A stretch of 64,000 bases of DNA from Muricea muricata. Taxonomy: Eukaryota > Cnidaria > Anthozoa > Malacalcyonacea > Plexauridae. Made by a program: the position numbers and the translations under genes. This document shows positions 1-12,918 of the stretch, piece by piece. Location of the stretch: contig OY979718.1 in assembly GCA_963855995.1 (NCBI GenBank), forward strand, positions 43,812,059 to 43,876,058, read 5' to 3'. Every line of letters starts with the position of its first letter. Position 1 is the stretch's first letter. The notes below the pieces were generated by a model that worked only from the letters and a program-made list of their open reading frames with translations, made no database searches and had not been told where the DNA came from.

Positions 1-2007
1 ACAGAAAACCGTGCTCAAAATGCTATAGTTTTTCTTAACGGTGGGAGCCATCTTTTTTGGCGAAAAAACCCCAAATAAATAATTGAAAAGAATTACGCTC
101 TACCACTTACATTAGGGCTATTGAAAAGCGTCATAAGAGATTGTACGCCAGCGTAATCAATTTAAATTAAAAGGTTCCAAAAGGTGTCAGGATTTCTGCT
201 ACCTTCGTAGGATTAGCCTTGGAAATGTATAACGATGGTAAAAAGGACCGAGGTATTGTAATAAAAGTTTGCACACGGATGGCGCGCACGGGTGGCTTCG
301 CACAATTGGCCTCGACAGCCCACCAAATGCGGTTGCCTTTCGACAACGACATCGAATTGACTGCCTCAACCGTCTGTATCATAACTCCACCACCTCTGGT
401 TCGAAACATAGGGGAGGGTAGAAGCGGCCCCCAGACCGTGAGTGCTAAAACCCTGTATCTTCGAATCAGACCATCAAGATAGAGTATCACCGATTTGTAT
501 ATATATACCTCATGCTCTGCTGTTGCAGTGATTGTGGTTGAATTACGACCGGGTAGACACTATTGCCATGCGCACATGCATCTATATATAGGCTGCTGTT
601 ATTAACGTGCTGTATAAGTTTTATCATATCAAAATATAATTTGCGTGGTCATTTATGCAATCAGCGAAAAACATTTCCATTTATTTAATACTTATCGTGT
701 CTGTAGTGCCTCACCAATAAAATTGTTCTGCGACATTAGATTTAAATAGTGATCTGTTTAGTTCAATGATATATATTGAACGTCATATAGCTGAGTCATT
801 AAATTTGGAAATGTATGTTTGATCAGAATTTACATGGTCTTCTCCGTGTATAAGAGAAGGCTGATTTCAACACACATTTATCTTTCAAATGTTCTACTTA
901 CAAAAATATGCATATGGGATTTTAAAATTCGTAGCACCAGAAACCTACTGTATGCCCAAGTTGTGATCTTACCCATTTTTGTTATTGTGATATTGCAAAA
1001 GACTCAATTGGATTTATTTAGAAATAAATTTGTGCATATAAATGTAATTACACTCAAAAGCAACTTCAAGATCTTTCTCGACAGAGTATGAGCAAATATT
1101 ATTCGATGAAATGCGAACAAAAGCTCGCGAATGGCTTCGAATAACTTTGATTTAATCTAGCGTGTATATTTATAATAATTCTTACCCCAGACAAAAACCT
1201 ATGGGGTTTGTGACAAGGGCAATTAGGTTTGACCAAAAACTCGTTGACTTGAGACATTTTGCATTGGCCACTAGACTATATATGTTTGCTATCACGCGCT
1301 TGCCACTTAAATTGTTTAAGCGGGCTTTTCTCTAGCCTATAATTAATTCTAAAACGTGAAAAGAATTCAGAGCAAGGGAATTATCGTTCAGCTGCGTTGT
1401 TTATTTACCGCCACTTTGCCTTACCACCAGACCGCGTTGGCTATTACACTCGCCCTATTTTACCCGTTTTTAACTGAATGAGCTTTAAGAAATGGTTAAA
1501 CAATATAAACCACTAAAAATCGTAGATGTGTCAATTAGACATAAATGAAAAGGGTGAGACGTTGTCTGACTAAAATATATTTATTTGTTTACGAGCTTTC
1601 GGCCACCAGTCTGTAGCCTTCAACGGGTATATTTATAATGATTGCAGTAAACTGTGAAAGTGTGAAATGAAGCTAGATATGACGTGTATACATGTGCACT
1701 GTGAAATACGATAAGGTGATACTATGTTTTCTTTATTAAGATTGTACATTGTCGAGGGAGCGGTTTTGAGTTGTTGTCAGCATTTCTGTGTTTGGCAGCT
1801 GTATGCCATGATTCTAGACTTTCTAGTGTTAGGCGACTACGGAAATTCCCTGTGTCAATGATTTTCGCGTTGCACGTTTTTCGATGTTTGAACCATTATC
1901 ATGTTCCTTAACGTTTCTGATGTGTTCAGCCTTTCTTGTTTCCAGGGGTCTGCCTGTTTCCCCTAAGTACAGGCAGATATTTTAAAAGAAGAAAAGCAAA
2001 TGATCAC

Positions 2008-2187
2008 GCATGGCAATAGTGCCTACCTGGTCGTAATTCAACCACAATTAGTGCAACAGCAAAGCATGACGTATATAAATACAAATCGGAGATACTATAG
2101 TACGACCGATTTGTATTTATATACGTCATGCTTTGCTGTTGCACTGATTGTGGTTGAATTACGACCAGGTAGGCACTATTGCCATGC
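2008..2187. repeat. Long hairpin in array unit 1 (82-bp arms, 16-base spacer)
   Basis: 2008-2089 is the near-perfect reverse complement of 2106-2187; the spacer is 2090-2105. The right arm is the beginning of the second B segment, so an inverted partial copy of B sits at the C/B junction. One mismatch is visible (tta/tga near the middle). Confidence 0.92.
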
Positions 2188-2818
2188 GCACATGCATCTA
2201 TATATAGGCTGCTGTTATTAACGTGCTATGTAAGTTTTATCATAAACATCAAAATATAATTTGCATGGTCATTTATGCAATCTGCGAAACAAATTTCCAT
2301 TTATTTAATACTTATCGTCTCTGTAGTGCTCCAGCAATAATGTTGTTCTTCGAAATTAGATTTAAATAGTGATCTGCTTTGTTCAATGATATATATATTG
2401 GACGCCTATAGCTAGGTCATTATATTTGGAAAAGTATGTTTGATCAGAATTTACAAGGTCTTCTCCGAGTATAAGAGAAGGCTGATTTCAACACACATTT
2501 ATTTTTCAAATGTTTTATTACTCACAAAAATATAGGCTTTTAAAATTCGTAGCACCAGAAACCTACTATATGCTCAAGTTTTGACCTTATTCATTTTTGT
2601 TATTTGTGATATTGCAAAAGACTCAATTGGATTTATTTAGAAATAAATTTGTACATAATTTAAAAATGTAATTACACTCAAAAGCAACTTCAAGGTCTTC
2701 CTCGACAGAGTATGATTAAATATTATTCGATAAAATGCGAACAAAAGCTCGCGAATGGCTTCGAATAACTTTGATTTAATCTAGCGTGTATATCTATAAT
2801 AATTCTTAACCCAGTCAA

Positions 2819-3090
2819 AGTGGTAACTAACATAGAAAGTGGTAACTAACATAGTCCAGTGGTAAAGACAATGTGCATCCCTTCAGAATCAATCACTGAG
2901 TCCGGGAGCAATACCTACCTTTGATAAATTCGTTCTGGATTTCGTCAGTTTCAAGAATTAAGCATAGGCTAGAAGAACGTATAGACAACTTAAACCAACT
3001 TGCCGAAGCCTCATAACCAACGTAATGCAGTGGTCAAATACAAATTACCCTACAAAAGTGGGTAGGATCAATTCCTGCCGTTGCCATGCA
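2819..3090 (+). repeat. tRNA-like segments within segment D
   Basis: Segment D starts with an 18-bp direct duplication (agtggtaactaacatag, 2819-2853). It then holds two tRNA-like stretches with A-box-like and B-box-like words. These are agtccagtggtaaagac with gagtccgggagc (2853-2914), and tgcagtggtcaa with ggatcaattcc (3026-3074). The same stretches recur in units 2, 3 and 4 (near 4,495, 6,180 and 9,478). They look like tRNA-derived SINE remnants, not functional tRNAs, since no full cloverleaf is apparent. Confidence 0.5.
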
Positions 3091-3314
3091 TTAAATAGTT
3101 TTCGTCTTGTGTAAGAATTAATAACCCTTTCCAAAGTATCTTTTCGTCTATTTTGCAAATTTTTTTAGAAAAAAATTCGTAACAATTTGACAATTACTTC
3201 TTTTTATCATACAGTCTGATAAAGAAAAATTTTTATTTCCTTGTTAACCGCACTGGCAAAATTTTCGGTAAATGGAGAAAATAAAAGTTCTAAAAAACCA
3301 TCGAAAAAAATTGA

Positions 3315-4991
3315 ACAGAAAACCGTGCTCAAAATGCTATAGTTTTTCTTAACGGTGGGAGCCATCTTTTTTGGCGAAAAAACCCCAAATAAATAATTGA
3401 AAAGAATTACGCTCTACCACTTACATTAGGGCTATTGAAAAGCGTCATAAGAGATTGTACGCCAGCGTAATCAATTTAAATTAAAAGGTTCCAAAAGGTG
3501 TCAGGATTTCTGCTACCTTCGAAGGATTAGCCTTGGAAATGTATAACGATGGTAAAAAGGACCGGGGTATTGTAATAAAAGTTTGCACACGGATGGCGCG
3601 CACGGGTGGCTTCGCACCAAATGCGGTTGCCTTTCGACAACGACATCGAATTGACTGCCTCAACCGTCTGTATCATAACTCCACCACCTCTGGTTCGAAA
3701 CATAGGGGAGGGTAGAAGCGGCCCCCAGACCGTGAGTGCTAAAACCCTGTATCTTCGAATCAGACCATCAAGATATAGTATCACCGATTTGTATATATAT
3801 ACCTCATGCTCTGCTCTTGCAGTGATTGTGGTTGAATTACGACCGGGTAGACACTATTGCCATGCGCACATGCATCTATATATAGGCTGCTGTTATTAAC
3901 GTGCTGTATAAGTTTTATCATATCAAAATATAATTTGCGTGGTCATTTATGCAATCATCAGCGAAAAACATTTCCATTTATTTAATACTTATCGTGTCTG
4001 TAGTGCCTCACCAATAAAATTGTTCTGCGACATTAGATTTAAATAGTGATCTGTTTAGTTCAATGATATATATTGAACGTCATATAGCTGGGTCATTAAA
4101 TTTGGAAATGTATGTTTGATCAGAATTTACATGGTCTTCTCCGAGTATAAGAGAAGGCTGATTTCAACACACATTTATTTTTCAAATGTTTTATTACTCA
4201 CAAAAATATAGGCTTTTAAAATTCGTAGCACCAGAAACCTACTATATGCTCAAGTTTTGACCTTACCCATTTTTCTTATTTGTGATATTGCAAAAGACTC
4301 AATTGGATTTATTTAGAAATAAATTTGTACATAATTTAAAAATGTAATTACACTCAAAAGCAACTTCAAGGTCTTCCTCGACAGAGTATGATTAAATATT
4401 ATTCGATGAAATGCGAACAAAAGCTCGCGAATGGCTTCGAATAACTTTGATTTAATCTAGCGTGTATATCTATAATAATTCTTAACCCAGTCAAAGTGGT
4501 AACTAACATAGAAAGTGGTAACTAACATAGTCCAGTGGTAAAGACAATGTGCATCCCTTCAGAATCAATCACTGAGTCCGGGAGCAATACCTACCTTTGA
4601 TAAAAATCGTTCTGGATTTCGTCAGTTTCAAGAATTAAGCATAGGCTAGAAGAACGTATAGACAACTTAAACCAACTTGCCGAAGCCTCATAACCAACGT
4701 AATGCAGTGGTCAAATACAAATTACCCTACAAAAGTGGGTAGGATCAATTCCTGCCCTTGCCATGCATTAAATAGTTTTCGTCTTGTGTAAGAATTAATA
4801 ACCCTTTCCAAAGTATCTTTTCGTCTATTTTGCAAATTTTTTTAGAAAAAAATTCGTAACAATTTGACAATTACTTCTTTTTATCATACAGTCTGATAAA
4901 GAAAAATTTTTATTTCCTTGTTAACCGCACTGGCAAAATTTTCGGTAAATGGAGAAAATAAAAGTTCTAAAAAACCATCGAAAAAAATTGA
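3315..4991. repeat. Tandem array unit 2 (short form, 1,677 bp)
   Basis: Short unit with order A-B-D, lacking segment C, the hairpin and the second B. The distal part of its B segment (about 4190-4390) carries the variants of the second B copy of long unit 1, for example acataatttaaaaatg, while its start follows the first B copy. It is therefore a recombinant of the two B types. A small deletion in segment A near 3616 removes the caattggcctcgacagccca stretch present in other copies. Confidence 0.9.
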
Positions 4992-6682
4992 ACAGAAAAC
5001 CGTGCTCAAAATGCTATAGTTTTTCTTAACGGTGGGAGCCATCTTTTTTGGCGAAAAAACCCCAAATAAATAATTGAAAAGAATTACGCTCTACCACTTA
5101 CATTAGGGCTATTGAAAAGCGTCATAAGAGATTGTACGCCAGCGTAATCAATTTAAATTAAAAGGTTCCAAAAGGTGTCAGGATTTCTGCTACCTTCGAA
5201 GGATTACCCTTGGAAATGTATAACGATGGTAAAAAGGACCGGGGTATTGTAATAAAAGTTTGCACACGGATGGCGCGCACGGGTGGCTTCGCACAATTGG
5301 CCTCGACAGCCCACCAAATGCGGTTGCCTTTCGACAACGACATCGAATTGACTGCCTCAACCGTCTGTATCATAACCCCACCACCTCTGGTTCGAAACAT
5401 AGGGGAGGGTAGAAGCGGCCCCCAGACCGTGAGTGCTAAAACCCTGTATCTTCGAATCAGACCATCAAGATATAGTATCACCGATTTGTATATATATACC
5501 TCATGCTCTGCTGTTGCAGTGATTGTGGTTGAATTACGACCGGGTAGACACTATTGCCATGCGCACATGCATCTATATATAGGCTGCTGTTATTAACGTG
5601 CTGTATAAGTTTTATCATATCAAAATATAATTTGCGTGGTCATTTATGCAATCAGCGAAAAACATTTCCATTTATTTAATACTTATCGTGTCTGTAGTGC
5701 CTCACCAATAAAATTGTTCTGCGACATTAGATTTAAATAGTGATCTGTTTAGTTCAATGATATATATTGAACGTCATATAGCTGGGTCATTAAATTTGGA
5801 AATGTATGTTTGATCAGAGTTTACATGGTCTTCTCCGAGTATAAGAGAAGGCTGATTTCAACACACATTTATCTTTCAAATGTTCTACTTACAAAAATAT
5901 GCATATGGGATTTTAAAATTCGTAGCACCAGAAACCTACTGTATGCCCAAGTTTTGATCTTACCCATTTTTGTTATTGTGATATTGCAAAAGACTCAATT
6001 GGATTTATTTAGAAATAAATTTGTGCATATAAATGTAATTACACTCAAAAGCAACTTCAAGATCTTCCTCGACAGAGTATGAGCAAATATTATTCGATGA
6101 AATGCGAACAAAAGCTCGCGAATGGCTTCGAATAACTTTGATTTAATCTAGCGTGTATATCTATAATAATTCTTAACCCAGTCAAAGTGGTAACTAACAT
6201 AGAAAGTGGTAACTAACATAGTCCAGTGGTAAAGACAATGTGCATCCCTTCAGAATCAATCACTGAGTCCGGGAGCAATACCTACCTTTGATAAAAATCG
6301 TTCTGGATTTCGTCAGTTTCAAGAATTAAGCATAGGCTAGAAGAACGTATAGACAACTTAAACCAACTTGCCGAAGCCTCATAACCAACGTAATGCAGTG
6401 GTCAAATACAAATTACCCTGCAAAAGTGGGTAGGATCAATTCCTGCCCTTGCCATGCATTAAATAGTTTTCGTCTTGTGTAAGAATTAATAACCCTTTCC
6501 AAAGTATCTTTTCGTCTATTTTGCAAATTTTTTTAGAAAAAAATTCGTAACTATTTGACAATTACTTCTTTTTATCATACAGTCTGATAAAGAAAAATTT
6601 TTATTTCCTTGTTAACCGCACTGGCAAAATTTTCGGTAAATGGAGAAAATAAAAGTTCTAAAAAACCATCGAAAAAAATTGA
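4992..6682. repeat. Tandem array unit 3 (short form, 1,691 bp)
   Basis: Short unit A-B-D. Here B is of the first-copy type throughout (gtgcatataaatgtaatt). It is joined to segment D at about 6175, so this short unit has a different crossover point from unit 2. Long-range identity to its neighbours is very high by eye. Confidence 0.9.
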
Positions 6683-9600
6683 ACAGAAAACCGTGCTCAA
6701 AATGCTATAGTTTTTCTTAACGGTGGGAGCCATCTTTTTTGGCGAAAAAACCCCAAATAAATAATTGAAAAGAATTGCGCTCTACCACTTACATTAGGGC
6801 TGTTTAAAAGCGTCATAAGAGATTGTACGCCAGCGTAATCAATTTAAATTAAAAGGTTCCAAAAGGTGTCAGGATTTCTGCTACCTTCGAAGGATTAGCC
6901 TTGGAAATGTATAACGATGGTAAAAAGGACCGGGGTATTGTAATAAAGGTTTGCGCGCGGATGGCTTCGCTCAATTGGCCTCGACAGCCCACCAAATGCG
7001 GTTGCCTTTCGACAACGACATCGAATTGACTGCCTCAACCGTCTGTATCATAACTCCACCACCTCTGGTTCGAAACATAGGGGAGGGTAGAAGCGGCCCC
7101 CAGACCGTAAGTGCTAAAACCCTGTATCTTCGAATCAGACCATCAAGATATAGTATCACCGATTTGTATATATATACCTCATGCTCTGCTGTTGCAGTGA
7201 TTGTGGTTGAATTACGACCGGGTAGACACTATTGCCATGCGCACATGCATCTATATATAGGCTGCTGTTATTAACGTGCTGTATAAGTTTTATCATATCA
7301 AAATATAATTTGCGTGGTCATTTATGCAATCAGCGAAAAACATTTCCATTTATTTAATACTTATCGTGTCTGTAGTGCCTCACCAATAAAATTGTTCTGC
7401 GACATTAGATTTAAATAGTGATCTGTTTAGTTCAATGATATATATTGAACGTCATATAGCTGGGTCATTAAATTTGGAAATGTATGTTTGATCAGAATTT
7501 ACATGGTCTTCTCCGAGTATAAGAGAAGGCTGATTTCAACACACATTTATCTTTCAAATGTTCTACTTACAAAAATATGCATATGGGATTTTAAAATTCG
7601 TAGCACCAGAAACCTACTGTATGCCCAAGTTGTGATCTTACCCATTTTTGTTATTGTGATATTGCAAAAGACTCAATTGGATTTATTTAGAAATAAATTT
7701 GTGCATATAAATGTAATCACACTCAAAAGCAACTTCAAGATCTTCCTCGACAGAGTATGAGCAAATATTATTCGATGAAATGCGAACAAAAGCTCGCGAA
7801 TGGCTTCGAATAACTTTGATTTAATCTAGCGTGTATATTTATAATAATTCTTACCCCAGACAAAAACCTATGGGGTTTGTGACAAGGGCAATTAGGTTTG
7901 ACCAAAAACTCGTTGACTTGAGACATTTTGCATTGGCCACTAGACTATATATGTTTGCTATCACGCGCTTGGCACTTAAATTGTTTAAGCGGGCTTTTCT
8001 CTAGCCTATAATTAATTCTAAAACGTGAAAAGAATTCAGAGCAAGGGAATTATCGTTCAGCTGCGTTGTTTATTTACCGCCACGTTGCCTTACCACCAGA
8101 CCGCGTTGGCTATTACACTCGCCCTATTTTACCCGTTTTTAACTGAATGAGCTTTAAGAAATGGTTAAACAATATAAACCACTAAAAATCGTAGATGTGT
8201 CAATTAGACATAAATGAAAAGGGTGAGACGTTGTCTGACTGAAATATATTTATTTGTTTACGAGCTTTCGGCCACCAGTCTGTAGCCTTCAACGGGTATA
8301 TTTATAATGATTGCAGTAAACTGTGAAAGTGTGAAATGAAGCTAGATATGACGTGTATACATGTGCACTGTGAAATACGATAAGGTGATACTATGTTTTC
8401 TTTATTAAGATTGTACATTGTCGAGGAAGCGGTTTTGAGTTGTTGTCAGCATTGCTGTGTTTGGCAGCTGTATGCCATGATTCTAGACTTTCTAGTGTTA
8501 GGCGACTACGGAAATTCCCTGTGTCAATGATTTTCGCGTTGCACGTTTTTCGATGTTTGAACCATTATCATGTTCCTTAACGTTTCTGATGTGTTCAGCC
8601 TTTCTTGTTTCCAGGGGTCTGCCTGTTTCCCCTAAGTACAGGCAGATATTTTAAAAGAAGAAAAGCAAATGATCACGCATGGCAATAGTGCCTACCTGGT
8701 CGTAATTCAACCACAATTAGTGCAACAGCAAAGCATGACGTATATAAATACAAATCGGTGATACTACAGTACGACCGATTTGTATTTATATACGTCATGC
8801 TTTGCTGTTGCACTGATTGTGGTTGAATTACGACCAGGTAGGCACTATTGCCATGCGCACATGCATCTATATATAGGCTGCTGTTATTAACGTGCTGTGT
8901 AAGTTTTATCATAAACATCAAAATATAATTTGCGTGGTCATTTATGCAATCAGCGAAAAACATTTCCATTTATTTAATACTTATCGTGTCTGTAGTGCCT
9001 CACCAATAAAATTGTTCTGCGACATTAGATTTAAATAGTGATCTGTTTAGTTCAATGATATATATTGAACGTCATATAGCTGGGTCATTAAATTTGGAAA
9101 TGTATGTTTGATCAGAATTTACATGGTCTTCTCCGAGTATAAGAGAAGGCTGATTTCAACACACATTTATCTTTCAAATGTTCTACTTACAAAAATATGC
9201 ATATGGGATTTTAAAATTCGTAGCACCAGAAACCTACTGTATGCCCAAGTTGTGATCTTACCCATTTTTGTTATTGTGATATTGCAAAAGACTCAATTGG
9301 ATTTATTTAGAAATAAATTTGTGCATATAAATGTAATTACACTCAAAAGCAACTTCAAGATCTTCCTCGACAGAGTATGAGCAAATATTAATCGATGAAA
9401 TGCGAACAAAAGCTCGCGAATGGCTTCGAATAACTTTGATTTAATCTAGCGTGTATATCTATAATAATTCTTAACCCAGTCAAAGTGGTAACTAACATAG
9501 AAAGTGGTAACTAACATAGTCCAGTGGTAAAGACAATGTGCATCCCTTCAGAATCAATCACTGAGTCCGGGAGCAATACCTACCTTTGATAAAAATCGTT

Positions 9601-9980
9601 CTGGATTTCGTCAGTTTCAAGAATTAAGCATAGGCTAGAAGAACGTATGGACAACTTAAACCAACTTGCCGAAGCCTCATAACCAACGTAATGCAGTGGT
9701 CAAATACAAATTACCTTACAAAAGTGGGTAGGATCAATTCCTGCCCTTGCCATGCATTAAATAGTTTTCGTCTTGTGTAAGAATTAATAACCCTTTCCAA
9801 AGTATCTTTTCGTCTATTTTGCAAATTTTTTTAGAAAAAAATTCGTAACAATTTGACAATTACTTCTTTTTATCATACAGTCTGATAAAGAAAAATTTTT
9901 ATTTCCTTGTTAACCGCACTGGCAAAATTTTCGGTAAATGGAGAAAATAAAAGTTCTAAAAAACCATCGAAAAAAATTGA
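6683..9980. repeat. Tandem array unit 4 (long form, 3,298 bp)
   Basis: Second long unit, A-B-C-hairpin-B-D, nearly the same as unit 1 including segment C (about 7850-8670) and the hairpin (8677-8856). Its second B copy is of the first-copy type, unlike that of unit 1, which again shows exchange between B segments. Segment A has a short deletion near 6950. Confidence 0.9.
8677..8856. repeat. Long hairpin in array unit 4 (82-bp arms)
   Basis: Same structure as at 2008-2187: arms 8677-8758 and 8775-8856 with a 16-base spacer that differs by a few bases from unit 1. Retention in both long units shows the hairpin belongs to the repeated unit. Confidence 0.92.
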
Positions 9981-10966
9981 ACAGAAAACCGTGCTTAAAA
10001 TGCTATAGTTTTTCTTAACGGTGGGAGCCATCTTTTTTGGCGAAAAAACCCCAAATAAATAATTGAAAAGAATTACGCTCTACCACTTACATTAGGGCTA
10101 TTGAAAAATTGAAAAGCGTCATAAGAGATTGTACGCCAGCGTAATCAATTTAAATTAAAAGGTTCCAAAAGATGTCAGGAATTCTGCTACCCTCGAAGGA
10201 TTAGCCTTGGAAATGTATAACGATGGTAAAAAGGACCGTTGTATTGTAATAAAAGTTTGCACACGGATGGCGCGCACGGGTGGCTTCGCGCAATTGGCCT
10301 CGACAGCCCACCAAATGCGGTTGCCTTTCGACAACGACATCGAATTGGCTGCCTCAACCGTCTGTATCATAACTCCACCACCTCTGGTTCGAAATATAGG
10401 GGAGGGTAGAAGCGGCCCCCAGACCGTAAGTGCTAAAACCCTGTATCTTCGAATCAGACCATCAAGATACAGTATCACCGATTTGTATATATATACCTCA
10501 TGCTCTGCTGTTGCAGTGATTGTGGTTGAATTACGACCGGGTAGACACTATTGCCATGCGCACATGCATCGATGTATAGGATGCTGTTATTAACGTGCTG
10601 TATAAGTTTTATCATAAACATCAAAATATAATTTGCGTGATCATTTATCGAATCAGTGAACGACATTTCCATTTATTTAATTCTTATCGTCTCTGTAGTG
10701 CCTCAGCGTCATTAGATTTAAATAGTGATCTGTTTTGTTCAATGATGTATATTGAACGCCTAAAGCTGGGTCATTAAATTTGGAAATGTATGTTTGATCA
10801 GAAGTTACAAGGTCTTCTCTGAGTATAAGAGAAGGCTGATTTCAACACACATTTATTTTTCAAATGTTGTATTGCTTACAAAAGTATGGGACTTTAAAAT
10901 TCGTAGCACCAGAAACCTACTGTATGCTCAAGTTGTGATCTTACCCATTTTGGTTATTTGTGATAT
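9981..10966. repeat. Tandem array unit 5, partial and divergent
   Basis: Final unit, recognisable from acagaaaaccgtgctt to about 10,966, where it ends abruptly inside segment B (gtgatatt) against copia-type sequence. It is visibly more diverged than units 1-4, with several substitutions and a deletion around 10,705. This is expected for the edge copy of an array that is homogenised internally. Confidence 0.85.
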
Positions 10967-11115
10967 TAATTACATCAAATAATTTTACTTTAGCGTTTCC
11001 CTTACCCAATACTACGCTAGTTTTACTCCCATCAGCTAACTCAATAATATGTGCATTTGTGTGATGATTGTCTTCAAAGCTTACGAATTTTGAACGGTCT
11101 ATCTCAAACTCATTG
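10967..11115 (-). pseudogene. Copia-type retrotransposon protease, distal part
   Basis: Minus-strand translation from about 11,114 reads through NEFEIDRSKF and then HIIELADGSKT. This is the pattern downstream of the DTGA active site in Ty1/copia proteases. It continues the gag-protease fragment at 11,393-12,016 after a roughly 275-bp interruption. At its low-coordinate end it meets the truncated tandem-array copy at about 10,966, so the pol region is missing. Confidence 0.7.
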
Positions 11116-11121
11116 GTAATT

Positions 11122-11396
11122 CATGAAGCAATTAGCAAATCATGTTAGTCTATTTTCCTCACATGATAATACTGGATACTTTACGAAGTATGTTGATCCA
11201 GTCCTAGGACTGGATCAAAATTAATTCAGTCCAAGGATAATAATTCATTCGTTTGAGATGTCATTCCAAATCCTCCAATTCGGACTGGACTAGATTTCAA
11301 GTCCTTTTATAGTTGGATGCAGATTTCAAGTCCTTGCAGTTGACTGCGCGGACTTGAAATCTAGTCCAGTCCTCATAGCCGGATTTGAAATATTAC
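11122..11396. mobile_element. Small insertion inside the copia fragment
   Basis: Non-coding stretch separating two parts of one copia protease. It carries a 26-bp perfect palindrome (11193-11218, centred on cctagg) and a 23-bp inverted repeat (11282-11304 with 11350-11372) built on the same ggactgga/tccagtcc words. The direct repeat gtaatt flanks it (11116-11121 and 11397-11402), a candidate 6-bp target duplication. The family is not recognised, and the boundaries depend on that short repeat. Confidence 0.55.
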
Positions 11397-12175
11397 GTAA
11401 TTATGTGGCTTGTCGCACCAGTGTCTACCGATAGACTTGGGTCTTCGTCATGTCTTCTTCTTGTCTCTTGAGTCTTCTTCAGGTTTTCACTTGTTTCTAG
11501 CTGTGTAGAGGTGAATGTATGCGTTTCGGTATCATTTTTTTCCGGTTCAGCAACCGCTTTTGCAGCGTCTTTCTTGTTGGCTCTGCAGTCCTTCGTATTG
11601 TGTGTCTTGCTTCTACATTTTACACACCATTTTTCTGTCTTCATCCGGCATTCAGAACTTTCGTGTCCTTGCTTGTCGCATTTGAAACATTTCCCAGTGA
11701 ATCTTTGCTTTGAGAACATCACATTATCTTGGTTGTCGCTTGGGTTACAGCTCTTTTCATTTTCTTCGTAGTTTCGAAGAGCGGTCTTGAATTCACTGAA
11801 GGTCATTTGCTCTTTGTATAACAACGGTTGAAAATGTTTTATAATTTCGTGGTAAATTATACCCTTCAGAACCATAGCAATCAGCAACCCATCACTTATT
11901 ATTTCCTCGGCGGTTTTGAGGGCTGTTGCAGCAGTTTCAGTTCTTATAATATAGCCTGTTGTGGTCTCGTTTTCGCCTTTTCGCAGCAACGTCAATTCGG
12001 TGTAAAGCGCAATCACGCTCCTTTTTACCTGCTTTAATGCTGTCGAAGTACTTTCAACGCTTTTCGCCCCTTATCTTTCGCTTCTCGAATAATCAGAGAC
12101 AGGCTTTGGTCGTCCAAACACTGGACCAATTCGGCAAAGGCGTCGGCGTTCTTTGCCGCATCTAGCTCTAACACC
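11393..12175 (-). pseudogene. Ty1/copia gag with zinc knuckles and protease start
   Basis: The minus-strand frame 12,016-11,393 encodes a gag C-terminal part. It has two CCHC zinc knuckles (C110-C113-H118-C123 and C131-C134-H139-C144) and then the aspartic protease motif VDTGATSH near residue 198. Gag binds and packages element RNA, and the protease matures the polyprotein. The apparent start at 12,016 is GTG in an open frame, so it is not a real start. Homologous gag sequence continues upstream in another frame (about 12,050-12,175, with LIIREAKDKG), so there is a frameshift near 12,035-12,045. The frame stops at 11,393 where the small insertion begins. No LTR, integrase or reverse transcriptase is present nearby. 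Confidence 0.85.
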
Positions 12176-12740
12176 AATATAACTATAACATCAATAACGT
12201 CTATAACGCCATAACGTCCATAACACTAATAACGCCATAACGTCTATAACACCAATAACGTCTATAACACCCATAACGTCCATAACACCAATAACACCAT
12301 AACGTCTATAACACCAGTAACGTCTATAACACCAATAATGCCACAACGTCTATAACACCAATAACATCTATAACACCAATAACGTCTATAACACGAATAA
12401 CGTCTATAACACCAATAACGTCTATAACACCAATAACGTCTATAACACCAATAACGTCTATAACACCAATAACGTCCATAACACCAATAACGTCCATAAC
12501 ACCAATAACGCCATAACGTCTATAACACCAATAACGTCTATAACATCAATAACGGCTATAACACCAATAACGTCTATAACACCATAACGTCTGTAACGCC
12601 ATAACGTCTATAACACCAATAACGCCATAACACCAATAACGTCCATAACACCATAACACCAATAACATCCATAACACCAATAACGCCCATAACAACAATA
12701 ACGCCACAACATCTATAACACCAATACGTCTATAACACAT
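12172..12740. repeat. 18-bp minisatellite (taacaccaataacgtcta)
   Basis: About 30 degenerate copies of an 18-base unit with shorter 9-base variants (ataacgcc, ataacgtcc). The Trp/Cys/Tyr-rich minus-strand ORF across it is a product of the repeat. It begins exactly where the copia gag fragment ends. Confidence 0.95.
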
Positions 12741-12918
12741 ATGGCATATATGCTGTATAAATGACGTCATTGATCTATATTATAAATGACGTATATATAT
12801 ATACATTTCGTGCGCGTAACATAACGATATAACCGATTTGTACTAAAGACATACATGTGGTTGCTTAGAAACGTATTTTTGTCGCCATAGAAACGTCACA
12901 TTGCAACGCCCACAACTA

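Larger units (their letters stand above)
1..3314. repeat. Tandem array unit 1 (long form, about 3.3 kb)
   Basis: First visible unit of a tandem array; the same start (acagaaaaccgtgctc) recurs at 3315, 4992, 6683 and 9981. Internal order: segment A (1 to about 485), segment B (about 485-1175), segment C found only in long units (about 1176-2005), a hairpin (2008-2187), a second copy of B (about 2106-2800), then segment D (about 2805-3314). Short ORFs are open on both strands in segment A (about 107 codons each). They shift or break in the sister copies, so I do not call genes. The phase of the unit is arbitrary because the window starts inside the array. Confidence 0.9.

Noticed and set aside
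167-490. 107-codon minus-strand frame (and 87-128 codon plus-strand frames) recurring in array segment A
   Set aside because: Both strands are open at once, minus starts are GTG, and copies at 3,481-3,663 and 6,971-7,159 are shifted or truncated by small indels without compensation. Recurrence is explained by array homogenisation.
819-1091. 90-codon plus-strand frame repeated at 5,810, 7,488 and 9,108
   Set aside because: Absent from second-type B segments of the same array, no motif, AT-rich composition; a by-product of the repeat.
12546-12770. Trp/Cys/Tyr-rich ORF
   Set aside because: Translation of the 18-bp minisatellite.
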